A program made the translations under genes and the position numbers. A model generated the notes under the pieces. That model did not search any database. It had not been told where the DNA came from and was given only the letters and a program-made list of their open reading frames with translations. A stretch of DNA of 64,000 nt. Source: Nymphaea colorata (taxonomy: Eukaryota > Streptophyta > Magnoliopsida > Nymphaeales > Nymphaeaceae). How positions within the stretch are numbered: position 1 is the first letter of the stretch; the number at the start of each line of letters is the position of its first letter. The stretch is taken from contig NC_045148.1 in the NCBI RefSeq assembly GCF_008831285.2, forward strand, positions 8,871,001 to 8,935,000. Reading direction: 5' to 3'. This document shows, one piece after another, positions 22,115-34,410 of the stretch.

Positions 22115-22359
22115 GCTAATGCAAACACGGGAGTAACTAATTATTATTTTTTTATTGAAAAAATAATTACCACACTAATTAATTTCATAAAAAAAAGTAA
22201 TGAATTATAGGCCTGGACTGCAATCAGTTCCCCCTTCTCTATCTTGCTATACTGCACGCGTGCTTTACATTGTTTGTAGTTGATTCTTAGATTCTTAAAA
22301 AGATAGCTTGGCTTTTTTATATGCAATTTCATTTCTATTGATCTACATAAAATTGATTG

Positions 22360-22360
<1 letters not shown>

Positions 22361-22450
<90 letters not shown>

Positions 22451-22454
22451 GAGG
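22361..22454. repeat. TA then GA microsatellite
   Basis: About 27 TA units followed by about 20 GA units with one break. It lies upstream of relic C. Confidence 0.95.
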
Positions 22455-25279
22455 ACCAAATGGAAAAACATTAACAAGAACTTGGTGACAAGAAGTCATG
22501 CAAAAAAAAGGGAAAAACAAAAAAGAATAGAAAACAACAAAAAGAAGAGAGTAGAAGGAGATGAAAAGGGAGGCTAAACAGCGGCCAACGACAATGACAA
22601 CGACAAGAGCAAGTTCATGCAACAATAGTTCTACTGTCCGATGAATTTATCTCAAAACTTTAGGACAAATTCATGCGACCAAACTGACAAAAGTCAGCTC
22701 AGGGATGAAGAGAGAGATTCATGATCGATCCAAGTACAATTGAATCACATGTAAAATAAACAAAAGCAAAAAAGTTCACGATCGCTGGCCATATTTGAAG
22801 GAGAATCTTTCCTAGGGTTTCGTCGTTTTTACTGTAATTTTTAAGATTCCATTACCAAAGGATATATCTACCTTTTTTGTTTTACATGTCCTAGATCCCG
22901 TACTCTGCATTGTGGAGGCAGTACTCAACATCGATTCACCATTTATGCATGTTCTTTAGACAATTAACCAAAAGTGGTGCCGATTTCAATACCGGAATCA
23001 TAAGCTGAATGGTTTCCCAAATACATGTGTTACTTACTTGCCTAGAAATCAGTACCTTGATGTGAACTAGCCGCTTTCTACTTTGAAAAACATACAAAAG
23101 AAATTATATGTATTGTCTTTATCTGTTTAATAATGGGGCAATCTAGGTAGAATGGCAGGAATTCCAATGGGATGCAAAATCTAATTTTTTGTCTAATTGA
23201 GTAAAGAAATGCATATATATCACAATCGAAAACTGAGACTGATATCCAATTTGGTTACACTTAGAAGTGGAATTTTCAAAAGTTTGGATGTGGATTTGAT
23301 TTAAAAAATTCAGGCTCAAAGGTCCAGGAATTCAAATCCCCACCAAGGTTTGCATCGGATATCCTGAAGATGAATGAATCTGCTACAAAATGAAACAGCA
23401 CTAGGACTGAAACAACAATTTCATAATTAACCAATCAACAAAAAAAGTCCTTCACTAATTGTGTACCATGTGAAGAAAAGCGAGAAAAGGAAGAACTAAA
23501 ATTATTGCTATTTTTAGAAAATAAAAATTTATATGTTAAAAATTGGGAAAAAAAATAATTTTCCCCATGTGAAAATTTTGTGAAAAAAACAGTGGCCCCT
23601 GGTCATAAATTTTGATAAATTTTATCTATCGAGTCTCTCTTCAACCTCTGAAAGTCTCTCTTCAGCCTCTCAAGAAAGAAAACCATGGCTCCACCTCTAA
23701 ACCCAACATGCAACAGCCATGCATTGAAGAGAAACAAGGGAGTTGAAGTATTTTACGATTTTTTTTTTTTAAAATGTCTTTTTTTTTTTTTGGACTGATC
23801 ATTACATACTTTGGTGCACAACTTTTTGGGCACATAGTTTGCACATAACCAGCTGCTTCATATTTATCATGGTAAAAGTGAGGAGGCGGCCCACAATTGA
23901 TTCATTTCAGGCTGACAATTCTCAAGGTACGTCAGCCATCGCCAGCGTTACTTTGAAGAAGCATCTTTGTATTTTTTGTAAAGGACGGAAGACCATCTCC
24001 GGGCTGCTTTTTATCCGAACCAGGTCATGTATATTTATCATTAAAGTTTTTTTTTTCAGTCTAACCTTGTAGAAATAATCTTTAAGGCCAATTTGGTGAA
24101 GAACATTATTAACTTCGTTATTTTTTTAATTTAATAATATTTTCTTAATAATAAAAAAATAAACGGCTCTAAAAACATCAAAATTTTTATAGTGGAGAAG
24201 ATCATTTTTTTCATAAAAATAACTTGATCAAAAACATGTTTTATATTAAATTATTGTTTTAAAACACATTAAGTTGTTCATATTTTGTTTAAAACACATT
24301 TTAACACAAATGTAAGAGGTCAGGTTTTTATTTCTTACCCAAGTGTGTGTTGGTGTGTGTGTATAAACCAATGTATTAATTTAATACAGGTTGCAGAGGC
24401 GTCCCTTGGCTAAAAAAAACCAATGTCTTTGAAACCGTTTTCAGCTTTATTAACATACAAGAAACAATTCAGGTCCAAGGCCAAGTCCGGTTAATGGAAA
24501 GTCGATTAGTCCAGATTCAATAAATGGTGAACCCGAACTTAGTCCAGATCCAGACCACTTACATCTCCATAAATTAAACTTACTAAGTGGTAAATATTGT
24601 CCAATTATTCTGAAAGGTCATGGGCCTGCCATTAGTGCCGACCCACGAAAAATTGTTTAGTAAGATCCCCGTGGATTAGTACGATCCTCCGGGATACTGA
24701 TGCAGATAGTTGAATTAAATGTCATTATTAAGAATTTAACGCACAGAGAACCAAAGGTTTTGAAGCATGCTTTGTGAACCCTGAGGGTGGTCGGCACAGA
24801 GAGAGGCTGTAGTCTTTCTTAAAGATGTTGGAATGAACCACTCACCCTTAACAAAAAAAAAAACAAAAAAAAAAATAATTTTTTTCAAGTGAAAGATGTA
24901 GGCAAAAAATTATCCTTTTTAATAATAATAATAATGCACCATATTTCCCCCCTTAATGTATATACCTCTTTTAGAGACTAGAACTAACTTTTTTCTTTAG
25001 CGAAAACAAAAATTAAACATAAATTTCTGGATGATACCTTGTTAATTTTTTGTTGGCAAGCTACTGCCCATTAACCTACTAATTGCATTTGATAAAGTTT
25101 TTTAAAAAGTGAGCAAATGTAAGGTGCTATAATAATAGATAAAATTCTGAAGAAAACACAGTACAGAATATATCCATCCCCATCCTTCTCTAGTTCCTAC
25201 AGCCTCGCTGATCTCCATATAATAGAAGATGACCATCATCATGAGGATGACCCAGGGGAAGATGATCATCCATCTCGTA
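22455..25279. other. Intergenic region between C and D
   Basis: No gene. The part from about 23600 to 25200 matches 52480-54180 upstream and downstream of the D/G duplication, and a shorter piece (about 24470-24740) also matches 39060-39340. Long A and T runs make chance ORFs common. Nothing else recognised. Confidence 0.6.
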
Positions 25280-28200
25280 TCAAACACTTTCCACCATTAG
25301 CTTCAGTATGGGCTCCACAGGATAATCTCTTTCCGCGAAACCATAAGCATCCCCATGTTGATACATGAACTGTGCCATTCTTGCGAGATTCAGGGCACAA
25401 TGTACAAGAGGGTGACTAGTGCCATTAGAAGTAGCTTCGGTGCATTCTTTATGGAGTTCTTTCCAAGCATTTCCTAGAAGACCATCAACATATTGACGAG
25501 CAGCTTCTTCTGACACACTCTTCTCCTTCATGTAACACTGTATGCATTTGGGCACGTCTCCTCTCTCAATCTCGTCCTTCATGAATGTAATGTAAGGAAA
25601 TTGACTTAGAAAGGAAATGTCTACAAATAAATTCGTAGACCAAGAAAGTAAGATGATTATTTACTCACAACTTATTTCAAATTTTTAGGATAAGTTATCT
25701 CCTTAGTCAAACAGATAGAAGTTTTAGCCAAATTGTCATCTGTTTTTCATCCTGATTCACCTTAAAAACATGTTTCTAAAAAACCAATTTCATCATGAAA
25801 ACAGATATCGTAAGTTGTTTGCTAACAGTTGTTTTAGATAAGTTTTACATGGATCATACATGACAGTTTAAATTACATCCAAAGTATATATCTTTTGAAA
25901 ACGCCAAATTGAAAAGGTAATAGTTTTTGATAGGAACACAAGTGACACTAAAAGTTTAATATAGCAAGAGTTTCTTTCTCATTCTATTGTTTTATTTTGA
26001 AGGTTAGGAAAAAGCGAATGAACCTTAGAAGTGCCAAGGTCATTTTGAAGCCGCACGGTGATGGAAGACTTCTTTATCAGGTTGATGTAATGGTCTATGT
26101 CCATGGTAGCGTCTTCTTTTATGGCATGTTGCATGAAGAAATAAGCATGGATAAGAAACACAGGTCCTGACATGGAAACCCATGCATTATCCAAGTATTC
26201 TTCTACGGTGGGTGTATATCCATTATAGAACCACTTTGCTTCCACTAAATATGCCTTGCACAGTTCAGCCCACTGTAATAAATGACGACTGTTAATTGCA
26301 GTGAATCTGAAAAAACTTAGTGTTGAAGTGCCATCATTTTTTTTTTGGGTAAATCAATACAAAATACCATGTCGTTAATAAAGATAAATGTATACTTACC
26401 GCTCTTGTCAAGTAGCCTAAGATGTTGCGGCCTTTGTCCCGCATGAAGTCATAGGCAAATTGATTGGTTGTGTTATAGAGAGCTAGGAAACACAATCGCA
26501 TGTATTGAGGAAGTTTATCAATATATCCAATTTCCCATCTGCATATTTCATGAACCCAACAAATTCAGGAGAAATTTAAGGATAATATCAGCGAAGATGA
26601 AGAACATGCTATTGAAGAAATTATAATGGTTGTGCTACTGCGCCAATGCAAAGAAATTAAGTAAAAGAAAGTGATGTGCATTGCATAGTACTCCTATTTG
26701 TTTGTGTAATACCTTCATAAGTTCACATAAACAAAAAGAAAAAGGAAATGGAAAAACTGTCAAAAGCTTGATGCTTTACCAAGAATTTAATTTTGTGGGC
26801 TTCTGCATATGAGCAAGCATCTTAACCAACAAATTAATTACTTGGCCTTCTCTATTTTCCTTTAAGTGCATGCCTAATTAATCTATGATTTGTCTCACAT
26901 CCAAAAAATAGAGAGCTATAATCATGAGTCTAAGTGCAAAAATATAATTGATAAAATTTTGTTTTTTTATAGAAATAGAGAAAAAGAGGAATGACTTAAT
27001 TTTTGGGTGAGCATGAAGAATATTTCATTCTACCTCTTAAATGACAGTTTTGTCTCTCTAAAGTACAAGACCTGCTTTCGACAACTTCACTAAACTTCAA
27101 CTTGGGTATTAATTGGCCCCCCATTTTGCAGCACAGAGTGTTGACACCCTGAAAATTTGAAATGAAAACTGGCCGCCTACCAGCCCCCACTCTAACAGAT
27201 ATGTCAACCCCCTCGGGGATGATAAATGATCTTAATTACTTGACATGACTAGCCCAATCATTGCAGAGCCGAGAAGTAAATTAAGAGCATGGAATTACAT
27301 TTCAACCTAAGAAGTAAATTAAGGGCAAGGACTTACTTTTCCACAACCTCACTGAACAGTTCTAACTCATCAAGTGTGCCATACACGTCATAAACATCAT
27401 CAATGGCGGTGATAAGGCAAGCGACTTTTGTAAGTCCTTTCCTACAGACAGAGAAAGGAGGATTGAAAATGACTCCTACAGCCCATAAATAATTGTCCAT
27501 CAACCTGTCCCTAGCAAATTTCAGGTTCGTTGCCAATTGAAGTTCCCTCCACCACCTAGATAGAGAAAATTAGTTATTGAAATGAATCGAATTAGTGAAT
27601 CAAATATAAGTTTATTTTGATATACATAAACAAAAGAAATTCATCAATTTGGTATTTCGGACCTCGACATCTCCTTCACTTCTGCTTGGTACAAAGACTG
27701 CACATTATTGAAATCAAGCTTTGCTAGTTTGAGTAAACAAGAGTGGTGCCCAGGCATCCTTTCATATAAATCTATGTAATTCCTCGCTTCTGATCTTAGC
27801 ATCCTTCTCGAAAGAGGGATCTCCAAGGCATGAGCAATCTGTATCGCGAGGGTGCAGTCTGAATTATTCGACTTGGTCGTACTTTCTCGGAGATGATGAG
27901 TTGTGAAGTCCATGGCCTCTTTCAATATGTGCTCCCCTTCAAATCTAAGATGTGAAGCTTCATACAAGTTCAGCAACGCCTTTAAATCTTCTGCAAGGAC
28001 ATTTCTAAATCTGCCTCTTTCATCCACAAATACTTGAAAAACATCTGTGACAGTACATCACCAAAAAAAAAAAAAGGAAAAAGTTGGACTAGATACTTAG
28101 AACAAAAGTTTATGCATTAATCAGAAAAAATACATACGCTAATTTATAATATTTACCCGGAGAAGCATGATAGCCATGTTGCCGCAGCAATCGGAATCTA

Positions 28201-28742
28201 AGAGCTACAAAGTATAGGTCTTCACATTCCTTTCTGTCTTCGAAAATGCAGTCCATTACAAGTTTGATCTCCTTCTCAAAGTGGTATGAAACTCCTAACC
28301 TTTGGAGATCATCCACGAGCTCCATCTGAGCCACTGGCTCGTCGCGACCTTCCAGCACTTGCCTCACATTTTGTTTAATCTCCTCAATGTTCTCGCTGCC
28401 ATGGTCATCCTGCCGTGATCTCTTTCAGTTAATTAACCATTACCGAAACAAGCCAGTGTAGAAAAATAACATGCGATCATTATATATTATTAGCATGCTT
28501 AACCATCTAAGTGTGAAGATGCAGCATACATGGATATTTCAGCAAAAAATGAAACAACTGATTGCTGAATTAGTTCTAGACAACTGAATGAGGAGAGTGG
28601 TAGATCTAGAGTCCGTTGAAATTTGACAAGCTTTTGTATAGGAACGACTTACCTCGTGTGTGCTTTTCAATGACTGGATGAGATCATCTGTCCACCGGCT
28701 TGGAGGATAGTTCCCCGAACGTCTCTGAACTGGTTGAGACAT
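25280..28742 (-). CDS. Terpene synthase D, without transit peptide, 546 aa
   Basis: Complete 7-exon class-I terpene synthase. Exons in gene order: 28653-28742, 28157-28421, 27663-28044, 27337-27555, 26400-26538, 26024-26272 and 25280-25576; 1641 nt, all GT-AG, phases consistent throughout. It starts MSQPVQ directly before [11 protein letters not shown] (RRX8W), so it lacks the targeting peptide of B, E and F and is probably cytosolic. The N-terminal alpha-barrel is exons 1-3. The catalytic alpha-domain has RDR (exon 4), IDDVYDVYG (exon 4) and NDLGTSKDE across the exon 6/7 junction. Exon 7 contains [10 protein letters not shown] and ends MVESV then TGA. The start was chosen because the aligned ATG of the other loci is ATA here, and the next ATG is two codons downstream. 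Cytosolic location would favour farnesyl diphosphate as substrate, but that is inference. Sister gene: G. Confidence 0.92.
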
Positions 28743-29824
28743 GGTGCTTATGCTTATGCAAACATGGAATTCACTAATCAATTTCTTTGTTAAAAAAACA
28801 AAAAGACCACATTAATTAATTTCATAAAGAACAGTAACGAATTATATGTGTACAATCAGTCTCCCCTTCTCTAACTCTCTCTATACCGCCTGCGTGGTTG
28901 ATATTGCTTGTACTTGAGCATTTAATATATGAGTTAAGGATCTGGAAGAAAAGGGATCTCGAACCATAAGTAAATTAACCTAGCTAAGGCGGAGAGAAAT
29001 TAAGAGGGGAGGCAGACGGGCAGTCCGAAGGGGCAGAGCAAAGAGTCACAATGTTGTTTAAAACATCATAAACCATCACTATATAGTAAATGATTGCTAA
29101 TACTGTGGTTATGTGATATTTTTTGCCAGGGTTTATAAATATTTTATCATTTCATAATCGAATATGAGGTAGATGAGATAAGTTGTAATAGAAATCAAAC
29201 TATTTTTTAAAGAACCTGATATACCCCTCAAACGGGACGAGGGTTTTCATTTGAGAAAACTCATTTATTTTCCTTTTTTGTCTTATAAACGGTATCTTAG
29301 GGTTTTAGTTTAAGGAAACTCATTTATATCCCCTTCTTTTCTCTGTTTTTTCTCTTATAAATGTGTCCTAGACTTTTGAAAAAACAGATTGGCTTTTCTA
29401 CTTATAACTTAGATTCTTAAAATCGATGGCCAAGATGGTTTTCATTAAATTTGGTACTCTCTCTCTCTCCACCTCGCCCCACCCCCCCCCCCACCCCCCT
29501 CTCTATACCAATGCACCACCATAAAACATAAAACACTGAGTAAATAATGGAATACATAGTTCTGTCATATAAAAAAACTCAGAAAGAACACCAAAAAAAA
29601 ATCATCTTTTCCCAATGCTGTTGTGGTGTTTTGTGTGGGAGACAGAACAATGGGTTCTAATCCCGAACATCATGTGATGCCCCTTATCAGGAGGATGAGC
29701 TGCAATGTAGCGAGCTACATGCCTGCAGCCACTTGGGTCACGCCCTCTAGCTTGAGTCACAGGACTTGAGAACTCAAACATATGCATGGTAGAGATTAGA
29801 GAAGCTGGGAAAGCAATGAATTAC
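28743..29824 (-). other. Probable leader intron of locus D
   Basis: About 1.07 kb between the leader donor (CAC then GTAATT) and coding exon 1. The acceptor seen in B, E and F (TTTGCAG) is TTTGCAT here; the nearest substitutes are the AAG triplets 10-16 nt before the ATG. It includes a poly-C/CT stretch at about 29460-29505. No coding exon. Confidence 0.45.
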
Positions 29825-29994
29825 GTGATATGATATGCAAGTTGGGTGCTGATGCTCGATCAGAAGCTTCAACTCTGCTGTTCCTCCCTCGCACTTCTCC
29901 TGATTTCTCCTTCTAGCTGGTTGATCAGAACAATGATCAAGGTAGGTGGGTAGATGATTCAATATTTTGTGCTCACAAGGGTTCCCTATTTATA
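29825..29994 (-). promoter_or_regulatory. TATA box and leader exon of locus D
   Basis: TATAAATAG on the minus strand (29986-29994), about 30 nt upstream of an ATG-free leader of about 140 nt that ends at CAC-GTAATT. The leader is nearly identical to the one upstream of G (59809-59978) and related to those of A and B. An open frame of 62 codons runs through it in D and G but starts with TTG, so I read it as untranslated. Confidence 0.55.
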
Positions 29995-31640
29995 AGATGC
30001 ATGCCTTGACTTTCCACTTTGAGACAATTCCCAGTAATTACATGACGCTTGCAGTGAAGCTGCTTCCATGCAGTGCTTGTGCATGGCGGTATAATGACAC
30101 CAAAATACCTTTGTTCACTAAAAAGGAAGCCCTTCTACAAGGATTAAAAGTCTAAAAAAAAAGACCTTTTTCAAAAATCCTGAAGGCGACCCAAGGCTGA
30201 AAAGTTCGCAATAATTAAGGGAGAATATTTCGTGAGATTTGTTGCATCGTGGAAGCAGTAAATATCGGTTCACCATTTATGTTTTGTAGACAGCTAATTG
30301 AAAGTAGTGCAGAATTCAATATCGGCATATATCATAAGCTGAATCGTTTCACTAATACATGTCCATCTAACAAGGGGCCAACATAAGTCCAATTTTGCAT
30401 GTCTGGGCTACAGATAAAAGGTAATGAAGTCTTTCTTTTAACAACTTCAGCAGCACCGGTAGTATGCGTCTTTAAAAGAAAAAAGAATTTGCAACGGCAG
30501 AGATAATTCCTCCGTTTCTAACTATTTATTTTTGTGTGCTCATATATCTTATATACTGCGGTTTACAACCAGTTAAAGGATAATAACTGCCCACGACCAT
30601 AACTGCGCTTGGTAGTTCTGGGAACTGCCGCGTCCACACGTTCAGCATGATCAACATTATGCGCTTGATAGTTTTAGAAACTGATCTTGCACTTCACGTT
30701 TGGTGGTTTCTAGAACTGACCATGATGTCATGCTTGGTGGTTTCAGCCTCACACGATCAGCACATGTCATGCCTCAGCACGTCATGTTGGTGGTTCCATG
30801 CATCACACGATCAGCACATTTCATGCTTGCTAGTTTAGAAACGTCTATCTTACTAGTCTTTGGGAGCATGGGAAGAGAATCTCACCACCCGATCAAGGGC
30901 TGAACACCGTTCCGTTCTTCCCCCTCCTAACCCGCACAGTCTAAAGCTACTTGATGTCATGCACCTCCAACTTGATAAACAAGTGCTCATGCTTTTGTCG
31001 TCCAGGGCCAAGTAAAAACTTTTCTGCCATCTGTTCTTTATAAGTATGTATGTGTATATATATTATATGTGTAAAAACACCATTTTGGAGTTTAAGAGTG
31101 CCAAATTGATGACTTTTAGTTTGCGAAAGAAATATGGAGTGCCAAGATAAAGGAAGATTAAGTTTCAACTCTGGCAAGGTTTTCGGATGGTGTTTCTCCA
31201 ATGCCATCGGGTGCTTGCGCTTCATTATAATGGTATTGCCGTATCGTCCTACACTGACTTATATCAAGCAAATTCTTTAAAAAAAAATAAATAAACCAAT
31301 TAGTAAATACTTTCAAATAAAAATACATCCTCATGGGCCAGCGGTTAGCAGCTACTACGGTCGGCTGAACTCTGGCCAACGCTGGTTTGGTCCTTTTATG
31401 AATGGAAGGAAGTCTTCTTTTGTAGTTAAAAGGCTTGTTTTTTTATGAGATTTCTGTTCCGGAAAGGAAAAACGCGGTGTATATTACGCAATCCATGGAA
31501 ACAGTGTCATATCATTATCGAATATTATCAATAAAAGAAAATGAAAATTATATCGTACATCGTGTCCATGCATCGAATAAGAAAAATAAGAAAAGGATTA
31601 AAGAGAAAGAAAGAATAAACTAATCTACATTCCCTCAGCA
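29995..31640. other. Intergenic region with a degenerate minisatellite
   Basis: No gene. Between about 30600 and 30840 a theme of roughly 54 bp recurs: TCACACGATCAGCACAT occurs at 30749 and 30803, with looser copies of the phrase around TTGGTGGTTTC before it. 30230-30420 and 30930-31080 match 60250-60420 and 60545-60680 of the G unit. Confidence 0.5.
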
Positions 31641-32473
31641 GATACCGGCTCGTCTGAGAGCAACTCAGCGTTCCCCTTCTCCGGCAATAATTGCTTGAAA
31701 ATCTTTCTTAAGATTTTATTGCTTCCTTCGTAATTTACAAGATTCTATTGCAACGAGCTGGTCGCCGACATATGCACTCCCTAATCTGTCATAGAATCCC
31801 GTACTCTGCATCGAGGAAGCGGTAAATATCGGTTGACCATTTATGTTTTGTAGACAGCTAATCAAAAGTAGTGCCGACTTCAATATCGGCATGTATCATA
31901 AGTTGAATCGTTTCAGAAATTCATATGCATTACTTTACTTGGCAAGAAATTAATATCTTAATGTGAACTCCTGGCCTCTTTCCTAAGTACTTTGAAACAC
32001 GCAGAAAAGAAATTATATTGTTGTTATCCATCTAACAAGGGGCCAATATAAGTCCAATTTTCCATGTCTGGGCCAAAGATAAAAAGGTAATGAAGTCTTT
32101 CCTTAATCAACTTTAGCAGCACCGGTACTATGCGTCTTTGGGTGAATGGGAAGAGAATCTCACCACCCGAGCAAGGGCTGAACCCCGTTCTTCCCCACCA
32201 TTACTCGCACAGTCTGATGCTGCTTGATGTCATACATCTTTAATTAATGGGCCACTTACTAAACAAGTGCTCATGCTTCTGTGTCCAGGGCCAAGCAAAA
32301 ATTTTTCTGCCATCTGGATTGGGCAGGGATGGGATAAGATGTTGAGATGTTCCTCATAGGGTGCTGGACTTGTCGGTTGGCTAAGGGACAGTTGCAGAAC
32401 AAGAAGCAGAGAATAAAGAAGACGATACGTAGGTTTTTCAATCGATCGCTAAAACGACGTACAACTTTCTCGA

Positions 32474-32531
<58 letters not shown>

Positions 32532-34332
32532 AAGCCAAAGAAAATTATGTGTCGGTAAGACACTGACAAATTTATCAAGTAAAGAAAGGAAAGTAGCAAG
32601 TTTGATGAACGAGGAGAAAAAAAAGTCGTGGATGATAAAAACTTAAATACCGTAGCCTTCATGTTCAGCATAGAAGGAGAGGAAGAGAGGGCACTTGGTA
32701 TAACATTTTAAATTTTATTGCCCAATAATATCAATATCAAAATAAGAAGTTTTTTTAGTCTACGTGGGGAATTGCTCACATGTTTGCCCACACCTAACTT
32801 CGCCCTTGGATAGAAGGGTCTTGACATCGATCTGACGTGAGTAGCTACTACATTCCTCTCTTAAATTAAGCATTGTTTTTCTCGTTTAAGCATGCAAAGC
32901 TTCATGGGATGTAATATGCGATTGAAATAATGGAATCGAGTGGCGTTTGAAATGAGTATTCATATTTCCCGTCCTTCAAACGGCTCTTTTGCAAGTGTAT
33001 ACATCCAGAAGCAGGGATGGAGCCAGAATATTGGCTTTGGGGAGTAGAATAATGACAGAGAAGTTATTATTGCCAATAATATGTAAATGTACTTGGAGCA
33101 TAATTTTTGCACGGGTGTTATTTCTCCTTTACGTGCAACGATCTCAAAACGAGGTACCCAGTATATATTTTCTTGTCCTTATAAATCTCGGATGCTTTGC
33201 AGTACTAACAGTTTCAAAATCAGATTAAAAAACTGAATCATTTTATGACATGCACATCACTTAGGATAAAAAGTCAATTAACGAAATTAAACTTTCTCTA
33301 TTGTAACTTTGAAATAGGAGAATTGAAATCGCCCGGCCTTGTGGTGGCTAAAAAATTAGAAATGTTCCCCCTTATCTTTAACTTTTTCTTGAAAATGAGT
33401 TGTTAAAAAACAATGTTCTATATACTTGATCCTGCTAAAAGAAAGTAAATCTTTTATTCTGATGATATAGAATAAAAAAAGTTAACTTTGAACTTCTAAA
33501 AACAGAGGTAACATAGATTGAATGAAATTTAAAATTTTTTTATTGTGCCTCTGCGTGATACAGGTGCAAGTGTTCTTTCATTTTTTAAAGAAAAAATGGA
33601 ATTGAGCGAGTAGGGGCAAAGCGAAGATTTTGTTTTGGGGGGTTAAACTTTTGCGGAGCGCTAAATAAAATTTCTCAAGTTCAAAGAGACATCTCATAAT
33701 TTTTCAAAGTATTATAAGGGCTAAACCAGAATTTTGAAGATTTTGATGTGCAAAATTTGATTTTTCAAAATCTGCGGAGGAGGGCTTGGCTCCACCTGTA
33801 GAATAGTGCCCCCTGAATTTCCCAGCAGGGATACATAGGAAGGCAACTGGTGTATGGGCTCTTCGATGATCCTGGATGGGGAGAATTGGGTAGGAAGATC
33901 AACACCATTTCATTTTTCTTCAAACCATACAAGGAAAAGGTTCATCAATGATCATTTGATAATGACAATAGTAACAAATTATTTTATGAATCCGCTTCAA
34001 AGATTTTGACAAGTTCATAGAACACTATATTGTAATGTTCTAGAATCTGCTCCAATATTATTGGGATATTCGTGGGATGATTTATTACACTCTTCATAGT
34101 GAGGGATCTTTATAAGCTGTTTGGCACAAGTAACACATTATTACTGTCTAGTGAAACTGGCCAAAAAATTAAGAAAAATTTATAGAACCTTATAACATGG
34201 TGTTATATGAATGTACCATAAATTTTGAGGCAGAATCACTAGACAGGAACAATCTAAATACTTTATTCTCATTTACATCATCATATGATTCCACGACTAG
34301 GGCTTTGGATTTGACAAAGGAATATTGGTACA
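31641..34332. other. Intergenic region 3' of E
   Basis: No gene. A TA microsatellite lies at 32479-32527. Sequence from about 32550 to 34330 matches 60870-62430 in front of locus H, including an inverted-repeat (MITE-like) element at about 33611-33800 (GGGGCAAAGCGAAG ... GGCTTGGCTCCACC). This establishes E and H as products of one duplication. Confidence 0.55.
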
Positions 34333-34410
34333 TAAGCTGAAATATTATCATAATTTTTGGTAAATTACTATAAAGTATATCACTATTAAGAAAGATAAAT
34401 GTATATTTAC

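Noticed and set aside
22335-22625. 96-codon ORF with long Ser-Leu and Tyr-Ile runs
   Set aside because: Generated by the GA/TA microsatellite at 22361-22454.
29774-29962. Conserved 62-codon ORF upstream of D, with a near-identical copy at 59758-59946 upstream of G
   Set aside because: It starts with TTG, contains no ATG, lies just downstream of a TATA box, and its conservation is explained by recent duplication. Read as an untranslated leader.
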